A stretch of 28,323 nt of DNA from an uncultured Mycoplasmatota bacterium (GCA_900551525.1 URWD01000016.1:1-28323), one strand, 5' to 3'. Shown: positions 1 to 7,507, counted from the first letter of the stretch. Program-made: numbers and translations. Notes: generated by a model not told the origin, from the sequence alone.

Positions 1-69
1 TGAGGAGTTATCTCCAAGATTAATAAAAAAGTTGTAGATATCTACGACACTCGCACCAGTTAGAAATTC

Positions 70-94
70 AACTCGAATGTAATGTTCGAGTTTT
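70..94 (+). terminator. Candidate terminator of an upstream gene outside the window
   Basis: An 8-bp perfect stem, AACTCGAA at 70-77 pairing with TTCGAGTT at 85-92, has a 7-nt loop and is followed by a short T run (91-94). The T run is brief, so the terminator is plausible rather than strong. The reading frames before it are closed within about 60 bases, so no upstream coding end can be assigned with confidence. Confidence 0.45.
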
Positions 95-140
95 AAAATA
101 CTTAATTTTATGCTAATATATTTATATAATTAAATTAATC

Positions 141-169
141 TTGTCAATTTGGAAACCCACTTGCATAAT
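141..169 (+). promoter_or_regulatory. Sigma-A-like promoter for the gene at 217
   Basis: TTGTCA at 141-146 and CATAAT at 164-169 are separated by 17 bp, each one mismatch from consensus. The ribosome binding site AAGGTGG at about 204-210 and the ATG at 217 follow at sensible distances. Confidence 0.5.
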
Positions 170-216
170 GGTTAAGTTATTATACAATTTATAATATTTA
201 AATAAGGTGGAAATTT

Positions 217-747
217 ATGAACGAAAAAATGTATTATTATTTATTAGAAAATAAACTATTAACCCATGGAATTGGGGATATTAACGATAAGGAAACATAT
301 TTTAAATTTGAATCAATAATCAAGAATGGGGGCCTAATGTCATTACAAAAATTAAAAGAATTAGGAATAAATGTATCCGGAAAAGTTAGTGGATTAAGAG
401 GTACTCCTGAAAGTAAAATATCTTTTTTTAATTCATCAACCCCAGAAATTAAAACAAGATTATTATCAGATCACTATTATTATTTTCTACCATTTAATTC
501 TAGTGTAATATTTTTTATAATTGATGGAACAAATATTGATTTACAACAACATCCTAATATTTCTTTTGAAGTAACTACAGAAAGTGGGTTTGTTTCTATT
601 GATAATTTTAAAGGAATAATAGCTCCAACTGAATGTTTCGAATATATAAATAGTATTCAGAATAAGTATGGGGTTTGTTTGCCAATATATGATTTTGATT
701 TTAATATGATGAATGGTCTAAATGATAGTTTTAATAAATATAAATAA
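217..747 (+). CDS. Hypothetical protein, 176 aa
   Basis: I do not recognise this protein. It is a soluble 176-residue product with no signal peptide or membrane segment. The ATG at 217 is preceded by AAGGTGG with 6-nt spacing, which supports the start. Near the N-terminus it has a Thr-His-Gly segment (residues about 16-18) and later an Ile-Ile-Lys-Asn-Gly-Gly-Leu segment (35-41). That arrangement is loosely reminiscent of small ADP-ribosyltransferase-fold proteins, but the resemblance is too weak for a functional call. It appears monocistronic: it has its own promoter, and the next gene also has one. Confidence 0.7.
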   Translation: MNEKMYYYLLENKLLTHGIGDINDKETYFKFESIIKNGGLMSLQKLKELGINVSGKVSGLRGTPESKISFFNSSTPEIKTRLLSDHYYYFLPFNSSVIFFIIDGTNIDLQQHPNISFEVTTESGFVSIDNFKGIIAPTECFEYINSIQNKYGVCLPIYDFDFNMMNGLNDSFNKYK

Positions 748-825
748 TTAGAAGTTATTTTACTTCTTCACTTAGGACGCCATTTTGAAAGATAAAATCC
801 TTTATGGACTTTTTTTGCTTTAAAT

Positions 826-854
826 TTGACACAATGTATATTCTATGGTAAAAT
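826..854 (+). promoter_or_regulatory. Strong sigma-A-like promoter for the gene at 890
   Basis: Perfect TTGACA at 826-831, a 17-bp spacer, then TAAAAT at 849-854. The gene starts at 890 with AAGTGAG just upstream. Confidence 0.75.
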
Positions 855-889
855 AAACTCTTCACTTCAAGAAAGTGAGTTGATATGAA

Positions 890-1444
890 ATGAAGAAGCA
901 AGAAGAACAGAAACATTTTTTAAGTCTAATGGCCAGAATTGGTGATTACATATTTATTGATATATCTAAGCTTGATATTGCAAATGGTTATAATCCATAT
1001 AATTTAGCAGATATTGACTCATTTACTATGCATTTTTCTAAAGAAGAACTATTATCTTCTATAAAGAGGGCCAATTTAGTAAGTGATAAATATTTAAATG
1101 GAAAACTAATAATTGCTGATAACCAAAAACATAATCCAATTGAAGTAATAGATAAAGAATTTTATAATAATTTTAGAATAGACCTATATTTAAACGAGAC
1201 AACAAAAAATAAAGTCAAATTAAATAATATTTTAAATAAATTTAGAAGTATATGTAAAGATAAAGTTATTGAAGATAGCTTTATAATGGCTATTAAGAAT
1301 AATAATCTTGATTTAGCAGTTGATATTTTATTTAATTTACCATACTTAACTTTAAGAAAATTCATAATATATTTACTTAATGAAAGAAACAGTGAATTAG
1401 AAAAAACCAAAATGCAAGAAAGAATTCGTGATAAAGCAGCATAA
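890..1444 (+). CDS. Hypothetical protein, 184 aa
   Basis: Unrecognised soluble protein of 184 residues. It starts at ATG 890 after the weak ribosome binding site AAGTGAG and a near-consensus promoter. The N-terminal half mixes beta and alpha character. The C-terminal half (about 95-184) looks helical, with a charged tail rich in Glu, Lys and Arg. No catalytic motif is evident. A terminator hairpin overlaps its stop codon, so it is a monocistronic unit. It could be a small lineage-specific structural or regulatory protein; no function is proposed. Confidence 0.7.
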   Translation: MKKQEEQKHFLSLMARIGDYIFIDISKLDIANGYNPYNLADIDSFTMHFSKEELLSSIKRANLVSDKYLNGKLIIADNQKHNPIEVIDKEFYNNFRIDLYLNETTKNKVKLNNILNKFRSICKDKVIEDSFIMAIKNNNLDLAVDILFNLPYLTLRKFIIYLLNERNSELEKTKMQERIRDKAA

Positions 1445-1459
1445 AAAGCTGTTTTTTTT
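1433..1459 (+). terminator. Intrinsic terminator overlapping the stop codon
   Basis: AAAGCAGC (1433-1440) pairs with GCTGTTTT (1448-1455), allowing one G-U pair, with a 7-nt loop. It is followed by a T run ending at 1459. The stop codon of the upstream gene (1442-1444) lies in the loop. Confidence 0.7.
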
Positions 1460-1498
1460 GAATATTTTGTATTATAATATAGATAGGGAGTGATTTCT

Positions 1499-2650
1499 AT
1501 GTTTAAAAAGAAAAATGAATTAGACACAAATGGCTTAAATGAAATAATATACTTAGGTAAAAATATTTTAAAATTATCTTTTATTATACTTATAATTGGC
1601 ATAATTTTAGCAGGCACAGTACTTTTAAAAGAACTTGGAGTATTTAAATTTATTAGAAGTGTACTTAATGTACTAGCACCACTTTTTATTGGATTTATTG
1701 TTGCTTGGCTATTTGCTCCTTTAGTTGATAAAATGACTAAAAAAGGAATGTCAAGAATATTGGCATCTATGATTGTATATGTTATATTTATAGCATTTTT
1801 AATAGTTTTCTTTAGAATATTTATTCCAATTATTTATAATGAATTAAATGAACTTATAAAAACACTACCAAGTATAACAGAAAAAATTACAGATTTTATT
1901 AATAGTACTTTTGACAAAATAGACAGTGATGCCTTTAATATTGAGGCAATTAAAACAAATATATTAGATGCTATTACAAATTATGGAACTAGTATTTCAA
2001 GTAATTTACCAACTACGATAGTTAGTATAATGTCTAACTTAGTAAGTGGACTTGGTACAATATTCTTTGGTTTAATAATAGGTTTATATATGTTATTTGA
2101 TTTTGACAATGTAACTAATTTACTTCTTAAAGTTATACCAGTAAAACATCAAGTAGAAGTTGCATCTTTAGTAGAAAAGATTGGTTCAGAAGTTAGAAAA
2201 TGTGTTAATGGAACATTACTTGTTGCCTGTATGGTATTTGTTTGTGATACGATAGGATTTAGTATTATTGGTTTAAAATCAGCCTTATTATTTGGGTTAT
2301 TTTGTGGTATTACAGATTTAATTCCATATATTGGACCATATTTAGGAACAGTAGTGGCAACAGTTGTAGGGTTAACACAAAGTCCTCTTATAGGTCTTGG
2401 AGTATTTATTATAGCTTGTGTGGTTCAACTTATTGAGTCTTATGTACTGCAACCAATTGTTATGAGTAAAGCTACTAATTTACATCCAGTAGTAATTATC
2501 TGTGGATTATTAATTTTTGGTCATTTCTTTGGTATTATAGGGATGATACTTGCATCACCAATAATGTCCGTTATCAAAGTTATATTTGAATTTATTATTG
2601 AAAAATTTGAGTTATTTCAAAGAAATAGTAATGAAGAAAAAGCAATATGA
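1499..2650 (+). CDS. AI-2E family transporter (PF01594-type membrane protein)
   Basis: Polytopic membrane protein of 383 residues, the usual size for the AI-2E/PerM/YdbI family (formerly UPF0118). Two hydrophobic segments lie near the N-terminus (about 24-45 and 55-75), then a third near 85-110. A soluble stretch (about 115-200) follows, and then a cluster of C-terminal helices. Family hallmarks are visible: the Asp-Leu-Ile-Pro-Tyr-Ile-Gly-Pro segment and the late Gly-His-Phe-Phe-Gly...Ala-Ser-Pro segment. Members have been linked to AI-2 export or Na+/H+ antiport, so the substrate here is undetermined. I chose the ATG at 1499 because AGGGAG at 1485-1490 sits 8 nt upstream; the GTG at 1490 overlaps that site. 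A -10-like TATAAT lies at 1473-1478 without a clear -35. Confidence 0.9.
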   Translation: MFKKKNELDTNGLNEIIYLGKNILKLSFIILIIGIILAGTVLLKELGVFKFIRSVLNVLAPLFIGFIVAWLFAPLVDKMTKKGMSRILASMIVYVIFIAFLIVFFRIFIPIIYNELNELIKTLPSITEKITDFINSTFDKIDSDAFNIEAIKTNILDAITNYGTSISSNLPTTIVSIMSNLVSGLGTIFFGLIIGLYMLFDFDNVTNLLLKVIPVKHQVEVASLVEKIGSEVRKCVNGTLLVACMVFVCDTIGFSIIGLKSALLFGLFCGITDLIPYIGPYLGTVVATVVGLTQSPLIGLGVFIIACVVQLIESYVLQPIVMSKATNLHPVVIICGLLIFGHFFGIIGMILASPIMSVIKVIFEFIIEKFELFQRNSNEEKAI

Positions 2651-2917
2651 TAAAACATATTACTTTTAATATAATCATATATTAAACTAGTATTTATGGA
2701 ATATCAAAAAGATGGTATTATCATTCATTATTCTTCTCATTTTGGTTTTGTTATTAAAGTAGAGAAAATAAAAAGCATCTAATCAACCATGTTGATTAAG
2801 ATGCACACACAATGTGGCAGCATCCAACATGCAAAATTGGATGTTCCATTTATTATTTTATGCAAAATCCTTTACTAAATACATAATAACATAAGTGTGG
2901 CTATTTGTCAAATACTC
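2651..2917. other. Non-coding stretch with two adjacent stem-loops
   Basis: No convincing gene lies between the transporter and the T-box promoter. Two hairpins stand out. GCATCT-AATCAAC (2775-2787) pairs with GTTGATT-AGATGC (2791-2804), leaving one bulged A. CATCCAA (2821-2827) pairs with TTGGATG (2837-2843). The GATGC at 2800-2804 could instead pair with GCATC at 2820-2824, so the two hairpins and a middle one are mutually exclusive. No T run follows, so neither is a standard terminator. Confidence 0.5.
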
Positions 2918-2946
2918 TTGACAAGCTAAAAAAATATGTGTATATT
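2918..2946 (+). promoter_or_regulatory. Promoter of the T-box/alaS operon
   Basis: Perfect TTGACA at 2918-2923, a 17-bp spacer and TATATT at 2941-2946. It predicts transcription starting near 2953, just before the T-box leader. Confidence 0.8.
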
Positions 2947-2952
2947 ATTAAA

Positions 2953-3142
2953 TGTAATCGTTGATGTGAGATGTTATATAAATCTTATTTGCAGAAAGTT
3001 AGTGGTTGATGAAAACTAATAAAAGAGTTATATAATTGCTACTCATAGAGATTAATCGGGTAATTACGTTACAAATAATTAAGTTAATTAAAGGATGGTA
3101 CCGTCATACATTGACTCCTTTTGGTATCATTCTTTTTATTTT
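2953..3142 (+). ncRNA. T-box riboswitch, alanine-specific (specifier GCU)
   Basis: tRNA-sensing leader controlling the following kinase-alaS operon. Stem I ends in the typical arrangement GAGT (3025-3028), specifier loop with codon GCT (3038-3040), then closing ACTC (3041-3044); GCU is an alanine codon. The T-box proper, GGATGGTACCG (3093-3103), contains UGGU at 3096-3099, which can pair with an uncharged tRNA acceptor end ACCA, as in tRNA-Ala. The competing terminator is visible downstream. Uncharged tRNA-Ala should therefore stabilise the antiterminator and switch on AlaRS synthesis. The 5' boundary is inferred from the promoter. Confidence 0.92.
3090..3142 (+). terminator. T-box regulatory terminator
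   Basis: AAAGGATGGTACC (3090-3102) pairs with GGTATCATTCTTT (3123-3135) over 13 bp with two G-U pairs, followed by a T-rich tract to 3142. The left arm is the conserved T-box sequence, so the structure is mutually exclusive with the antiterminator. Confidence 0.9.
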
Positions 3143-3158
3143 GAAAGGAAAGAAGAAA

Positions 3159-3692
3159 ATGAAAATATTTGTTGTTGGTGGAAAAAGTGGAAGTGGCAAG
3201 AATGAAGTTGCCAAAATGATTGAAGAGTTTTATACTTATAAATTAAAAAAATGCGTTGTAACAGAATTTAGTAAATACATAAAATTATTTGCTAAAGAAC
3301 TAACTGATTGGGATGGTGTAAGTCAAAATAAACCAAGAAGATTTTTACAAAATTTTGGTGCTAAGGTTAGAAGTTATGATGAAAGATTTTTAACAAAAAG
3401 AATGATTGAGGATATAACTCTTTATAAAGACTTAGTGGATGTTGTAATAATAAGTGACGCAAGAATGCCACTTGAATTTGAAGAAATGAAAGAAAACTAT
3501 GATGATGTAACAAGTATTTTGGTTATTAATCAATTTGCACCAAGTAAGCTTTCTTTAGAAGAACAAAGTGATATTACTGAAAGAGCACTTGAAACTTATG
3601 ATGAATTTGACTATATTATAGCAAATGATGAACTGGCAAAAACTAAAGAAAAAGTATTTAAAATATTGGAGGGTTTAGAAAATGAAAATTAA
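3159..3692 (+). CDS. P-loop kinase, deoxynucleoside-monophosphate-kinase-like
   Basis: Small cytoplasmic P-loop protein of 177 residues. The Walker A motif Gly-Lys-Ser-Gly-Ser-Gly-Lys-Asn lies within the first 15 residues, and an Ile-Ser-Asp-Ala-Arg segment resembling a Walker B/LID region lies mid-protein. The overall pattern resembles phage T4 gp1-like dNMP kinases; the substrate cannot be told from sequence. I start it at ATG 3159, with AAAGGA 9 nt upstream. A longer frame reaching back to 3036 would translate the T-box terminator and is not credible. It is the first gene after the alanine T-box and overlaps alaS by 11 nt, so it shares alanine-responsive control and is probably translationally coupled to alaS. 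Confidence 0.8.
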   Translation: MKIFVVGGKSGSGKNEVAKMIEEFYTYKLKKCVVTEFSKYIKLFAKELTDWDGVSQNKPRRFLQNFGAKVRSYDERFLTKRMIEDITLYKDLVDVVIISDARMPLEFEEMKENYDDVTSILVINQFAPSKLSLEEQSDITERALETYDEFDYIIANDELAKTKEKVFKILEGLENEN

Positions 3693-5427
3693 AGATTTAT
3701 ATATTGATTTTTTTGTAAGCAAAGGACATAAACAAATACCAAGTAGTCCCGTTGTACCAGAAAACGATCCGTCAGTTTTATTTAATACTGCTGGTATGCA
3801 ACCTTTAATTCCATATTTAATGGGTGAACCTCATCCTTATGGAACAAGACTATGTGATTACCAAAAATGTATTAGAACTAATGATTTGGATGAAATAGGA
3901 GACACAACACACCATACATTCTTTGAAATGCTAGGTAATTGGTCTTTAGGTGATTATTTTAAAGATGAAAGTATTACATGGAGTTTTGAATTCTTAACTA
4001 AAGTATTAAATATTCCAGTAGAAAAACTTGCTGTAACGGTTTTTGCTGGTAATGACTTAATACCATTTGATGAAGTAAGTTATAACAAATGGCTTAGTTT
4101 AGGAATTAAAAAAGAAAGAATTGCTAAAACTACTTTAGATAATTTCTGGATTGCTGGAGCTTCTGGTCCATGTGGCCCTGATACAGAAATATTCTATTTT
4201 AGAAGTAATGAAGAAGCTCCAGAAACTTTTGATCCTGAAGATGATAGATGGGTTGAAATATGGAATAATGTCTTTATGCAATATTATAAAGATGAAAACG
4301 GAACCGTTACAGAACTTCCAAAGAAAAATGTCGACACTGGCATGGGTGTTGAAAGAATCACAACTGTACTTGAAGGTGTTGATGATAATTATAAATCAAG
4401 TATCTGGAGTGATGTTATTGATTTAATAAGCAGTATTGCAGGACTTCCATATGAAGGTAATGAAAAAAGTATGAGAATAATTGCTGATCATATTAGAACT
4501 GCAGTATTCATAAGTAGTGATCCTGCAGGAATTAAACCAAGTAATACTGATCAAGGTTACATATTAAGAAGACTTATTCGAAGAGCTATAAGACATGCTA
4601 AAAAACTAGGCATTGATATAAGTAGTAATTGGGAAGAACAAATAGCAAATCTAATAATTTCCAAATATGAAAGCTATTATAGTGAACTTAAAGAAAATAA
4701 ACAAGTTGTGCTTGATGTACTAAAAAACGAAAAAGAAAAATTTAATAGAACCCTTGAAAAAGGTTTAAGAGAATTTAATAAAGTAAGTAATAAAGACATT
4801 GATGGAGATGTAGCATTCCATTTATATGATACATATGGTTTTCCAATTGAACTTACTGAAGAACTTGCTAAAGATGCAGGAATTTCAGTAGATATAAAAG
4901 GATTTAATGAAAAGTTTAAGGCTCATCAAGAACTTTCAAGAACATCTTCAGCTGGTAAATTTAAGGGTGGTCTTGCAGGTAATAGTGAAATAGAAACTAA
5001 ATATCATACAGCAACTCATTTACTTAATGCTGCTTTAAAACAAGTGGTAGGTCAAGATGTTCATCAAAAGGGTAGTAACATAACAGATGAAAGAATGCGT
5101 TTCGACTTTAGTTGTGATCATAAATTAAGTGATGAAGAAAAACAAAAGGCAGAAGATTTAGTGAATAGCTGGATACAAGAAGGCTTAGATGTACGAGTAG
5201 AAGAAATGTCTAAAGAAGATGCTATCAAAAGTGGAGCAGAATGCATGTTTATTGAAAAATATCCAGATATTGTTACAGTTTATACAATAGGTGATAATGT
5301 TTCTAAAGAACTATGTGGTGGTCCACATGTTAAAAATACTAGCGAACTTGGACACTTTAAAATTACAAAAGAAGAAGCATCTAGTGCAGGTGTTAGAAGA
5401 ATTAAAGCCATTTTAGAACAAAAATAA
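3682..5427 (+). CDS. alaS: Alanine--tRNA ligase, short form
   Basis: Charges tRNA-Ala with alanine in the cytoplasm. The class II catalytic domain is complete: motif 2 region around residues 60-90 (CIRTNDLD then FFEMLGNWSLGDYF), motif 3 near 219-226 (TGMGVERI), and the helical tRNA-recognition part around 285-395. An editing-type domain follows, with zinc ligands His-Thr-Ala-Thr-His (442-446) and Cys545/His549. At 581 residues it is about 300 shorter than typical bacterial AlaRS. The beta-barrel that normally precedes the HxxxH motif is absent, because helical sequence at about 415-425 runs almost straight into HTATH. The C-terminal coiled-coil and C-Ala domain are missing too. The usual CGGTH signature reads CGGPH, as in the corresponding ThrRS motif. 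The upstream alanine T-box confirms the identity independently. Confidence 0.96.
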   Translation: MKIKDLYIDFFVSKGHKQIPSSPVVPENDPSVLFNTAGMQPLIPYLMGEPHPYGTRLCDYQKCIRTNDLDEIGDTTHHTFFEMLGNWSLGDYFKDESITWSFEFLTKVLNIPVEKLAVTVFAGNDLIPFDEVSYNKWLSLGIKKERIAKTTLDNFWIAGASGPCGPDTEIFYFRSNEEAPETFDPEDDRWVEIWNNVFMQYYKDENGTVTELPKKNVDTGMGVERITTVLEGVDDNYKSSIWSDVIDLISSIAGLPYEGNEKSMRIIADHIRTAVFISSDPAGIKPSNTDQGYILRRLIRRAIRHAKKLGIDISSNWEEQIANLIISKYESYYSELKENKQVVLDVLKNEKEKFNRTLEKGLREFNKVSNKDIDGDVAFHLYDTYGFPIELTEELAKDAGISVDIKGFNEKFKAHQELSRTSSAGKFKGGLAGNSEIETKYHTATHLLNAALKQVVGQDVHQKGSNITDERMRFDFSCDHKLSDEEKQKAEDLVNSWIQEGLDVRVEEMSKEDAIKSGAECMFIEKYPDIVTVYTIGDNVSKELCGGPHVKNTSELGHFKITKEEASSAGVRRIKAILEQK

Positions 5428-5497
5428 TAATTTCTACCTGCAAAAACAAAAATAATTTGATATGTTTGTCGTAAGGCGAAAGGGAAAAAATAAAATT

Positions 5498-5543
5498 AAA
5501 GTCATTTTATTATAGTGGTATCAAAATAAAAATGGCTTTTTTT
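5498..5543 (+). terminator. Terminator of the alaS operon
   Basis: AAAGTCATTTTATT (5498-5511) pairs, imperfectly, with AATAAAAATGGCTTT around 5524-5538, and a T run continues to about 5543. It closes the T-box operon. Confidence 0.7.
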
Positions 5544-5562
5544 GCGTGTTATGGAGGTGTAT

Positions 5563-5810
5563 ATGAATGTAATTGAAGTTAGTAACCTTTCAAAAAAATA
5601 TAAGGTTGCTATAAGAGAGAGTGGGCTAAAAAATGCTTTAAAGTCTTTTTTTAAAAAAGAAATACAAAGAAGTTAAGGCAGTAGATAATATCTCTTTTAA
5701 AATTAAGAAGGGAGAAATTGTTGGTTATATTGGGCCAAATGGAGCTGTAAAAGTACAACTATAAAGATGCTTACTGGCATACTTAAACCTGATGAGGGAA
5801 AAATTGTTTC
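5563..5810 (+). pseudogene. ABC-2-type transporter ATPase, 5' remnant
   Basis: Remnant of an ATPase gene of the COG4586/NatA-like type. The start (ATG 5563 after GGAGG) encodes the normal N-terminus, IEVSNLSKKYKV and so on. One extra A near 5660-5665 shifts the frame, which then reads to a stop. The next correct segment (IGPNGA, about 5730-5747) is interrupted again in Walker A, where GGA has become GTA and one A is missing. The frame then resumes as TIKMLTGILKPDEG (5761-5799). The match to the family is lost after about 5805, so at least two thirds of the gene is gone. The lesions and the missing signature motif and Walker B mean it cannot be functional. The loss of the 3' part coincides with the junction to the next feature. 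Confidence 0.88.
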
Positions 5811-6012
5811 GTTGGAAATGGATCCAAATATTGAAGGTACAGTTATTGCTACAGTTTGTAATAAACTAAATATGAAATACTTTACTTTCTATTATGCTGG
5901 AGATAATTTAGATGGAACTGTCTGGAATAAAAGAAGTTTAAATGGATTAGTAAATATAGATAAAAAGAAGGAAGTATTGCTATTAGCATTAGAGCTTGCT
6001 TTAGTAATATGA
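5808..6012 (+). pseudogene. Nucleoside phosphorylase, 3' remnant fused to the ABC remnant
   Basis: The open frame continuing from the ABC fragment changes character near 5808. Its last about 66 residues match the C-terminal end of purine nucleoside phosphorylase/uridine phosphorylase-type proteins. These include a LEMD segment in the position of the substrate-binding Met-Glu, a FYYAGDNLD segment, a WNKRSL segment and a final LALELA helix. There is no start codon or N-terminal domain of its own. It is best explained as the tail of a deleted gene joined to the ABC remnant by one deletion. Assignment rests on recalled family motifs, so it is moderately secure. Confidence 0.65.
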
Positions 6013-6041
6013 AAAAAGGGGGTTAAATACAATATGTATAG

Positions 6042-6071
6042 TGGACTTTTAATATATTTATATGTTATAAT
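6042..6071 (+). promoter_or_regulatory. Candidate promoter of the LysR gene
   Basis: TGGACT (6042-6047), an 18-bp spacer, then TATAAT (6066-6071) preceded by TGT, an extended -10. TTTAATAT within the spacer resembles half of the palindrome found before the aminotransferase gene, so autoregulation is possible. Confidence 0.5.
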
Positions 6072-6104
6072 AATTGTAAATTCAAGTAAATGTTGGGTGG
6101 TTAT

Positions 6105-6995
6105 ATGAATAATTTTAATTTTAATTTATTTAAAAATTTTTATTACATTGTTGTTTATAAAGGTGTTACAAATGCTTCAAAAAATTTAAATGTCGCACAA
6201 CCATCTCTTAGCTTAAGTATTAAAAATTTGGAGTTACAATTAAATAAGGTTTTAATAAATCGTAGTACTAAGCAGTTTCAGCTAACTCAAGAAGGATTAA
6301 GATTGTTTGAAACTTTGCAACCTATGTTTGAGAGTTTAGAAAAAAATATGGAGTGTTTTAATGATCAAAAATGCTATACTGAATTAAATATTGGAATAAG
6401 ATATAGTTATGCTAAATCAATATTATTAAAATTTATTCAAGAATTTAAAAATAAATATAATAATGTAAAATTGAATGTTGATTTATATTCAAAATTAAGT
6501 ATAGACAAAGTTACTAATAAAGAATATGATATTGTTATTGATGAAGAAGGATATATTCATAAATTAAACGATGTTTCAACCGAACTATTATGTGAATTAA
6601 ATAACTATTTTGTATGTGGAAATGAACTGTTTAGTTTATATCAAAATATTAATAGTATAAAACAATTAGACGATGTACCTTTTATCTCTTACAGACCATC
6701 CTTGAAATCAGGAAAAATTAAAAAAATGTGTTTTCTAAATGATATTAGTTTTATGGATGTGATAAATATTAATGAATCAAACTTATATTTTTGTTTATTA
6801 GAAAACAATTTTGGAATTGGACTATCTAATGAATTGCTACTTAAAGAGTATTTAGAACATGATTCTTTACAAATCATCGATGTTCAAGAAGAAATATTTA
6901 GTGATAAAGTATTAATAGCTTATACAAAAACTAATCAAATTGTTATTGATTTTATAAATTTGTTAAAGAAATTTGTTGATGAGGAGCTGCAATAA
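6105..6995 (+). CDS. LysR-family transcriptional regulator
   Basis: DNA-binding regulator of 296 residues, a normal size for the family. The N-terminal winged helix-turn-helix occupies about residues 1-60, with the hallmark Asn-Val-Ala-Gln-Pro-Ser-Leu-Ser in the recognition region and a Leu-Thr-Gln-Glu-Gly segment in the wing. A linker helix follows, then a periplasmic-binding-protein-like effector domain (about 85-295). I prefer ATG 6105, which follows GGGTGG, over the ATG at 6090 upstream of that site. Its stop overlaps the next start (TAATG). As the first gene of the accessory block, it is the likely pathway-specific regulator. LysR proteins usually need a small-molecule co-inducer, often a pathway metabolite. 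Confidence 0.9.
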   Translation: MNNFNFNLFKNFYYIVVYKGVTNASKNLNVAQPSLSLSIKNLELQLNKVLINRSTKQFQLTQEGLRLFETLQPMFESLEKNMECFNDQKCYTELNIGIRYSYAKSILLKFIQEFKNKYNNVKLNVDLYSKLSIDKVTNKEYDIVIDEEGYIHKLNDVSTELLCELNNYFVCGNELFSLYQNINSIKQLDDVPFISYRPSLKSGKIKKMCFLNDISFMDVININESNLYFCLLENNFGIGLSNELLLKEYLEHDSLQIIDVQEEIFSDKVLIAYTKTNQIVIDFINLLKKFVDEELQ

Positions 6996-7504
6996 TGGAA
7001 ATTTGGGATTTATATGACGAAAATTTAAATAGAACTGGCGATGTTGTTATTAAAGGAAATGAGATACCTAATGGTTTTTATCATTTAGCTTTAGAGATTT
7101 GGATAATTAATTCAAAAAAAGAGATTTTGCTGATTAAGAATGCTTTAGATTATTCAAAACGATATGCTGGTAGTTGGTGTTGTGTAGGTGGTAGTTTTAT
7201 TTCCGGGGAGAATCAAGAAACTGCTTTAATTAGATTGTTAAATAAAAAAATTGGGATAGTTACAACGATAGAAAAAACAAAACCAATATTTTTAAAACCA
7301 GTAAAAAGAAGTTTATTCAAATATGCATATATTACATGTATTTTGTTTGCAGATTTTGATTTAAATAATATTAAATTTAATGATAATGAATCAACAGAAG
7401 CAATGTATGTTGATAAGAATGAACTCATTAATATGTGCAATAACGGAGAAATTGCCTATTATTTAATTGATAGAATTGAAAATGAAGTTAGTAAATATTT
7501 TTAA
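6995..7504 (+). CDS. Nudix-fold protein, IPP-isomerase-like, degenerate Nudix box
   Basis: 169-residue protein with the N-terminal EIWDLYDENLNRTG pattern typical of Nudix hydrolases related to isopentenyl-diphosphate isomerase (COG1443 type). The Nudix box (about residues 68-91) keeps the first Gly, the Glu after GGSFISG and the Arg. However, the catalytic R-E-x-x-E-E core reads R-L-L-N-K-K, so all metal-binding glutamates of that core are replaced. Pyrophosphohydrolase activity is therefore unlikely; it may be a sensor, binding protein or structural partner. The start overlaps the LysR stop by one base, with GAGGAG at 6981-6986. The pair forms an operon that ends at a terminator at 7508. Confidence 0.85.
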   Translation: MEIWDLYDENLNRTGDVVIKGNEIPNGFYHLALEIWIINSKKEILLIKNALDYSKRYAGSWCCVGGSFISGENQETALIRLLNKKIGIVTTIEKTKPIFLKPVKRSLFKYAYITCILFADFDLNNIKFNDNESTEAMYVDKNELINMCNNGEIAYYLIDRIENEVSKYF

Positions 7505-7507
7505 AGT

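Noticed and set aside
75..89. A sequence resembling a Gram-positive LexA/SOS box (CGAA...TTCG)
   Set aside because: The spacing is one base longer than the consensus, and the wider 8-bp stem with a T run reads better as a terminator.
2696..2782. A 28-codon ORF (MEYQKDGIIIHYSSHFGF...) after the transporter gene
   Set aside because: No ribosome binding site, no recognisable family, and its end overlaps the first hairpin. It is not hydrophobic enough for a type I toxin. Probably chance.
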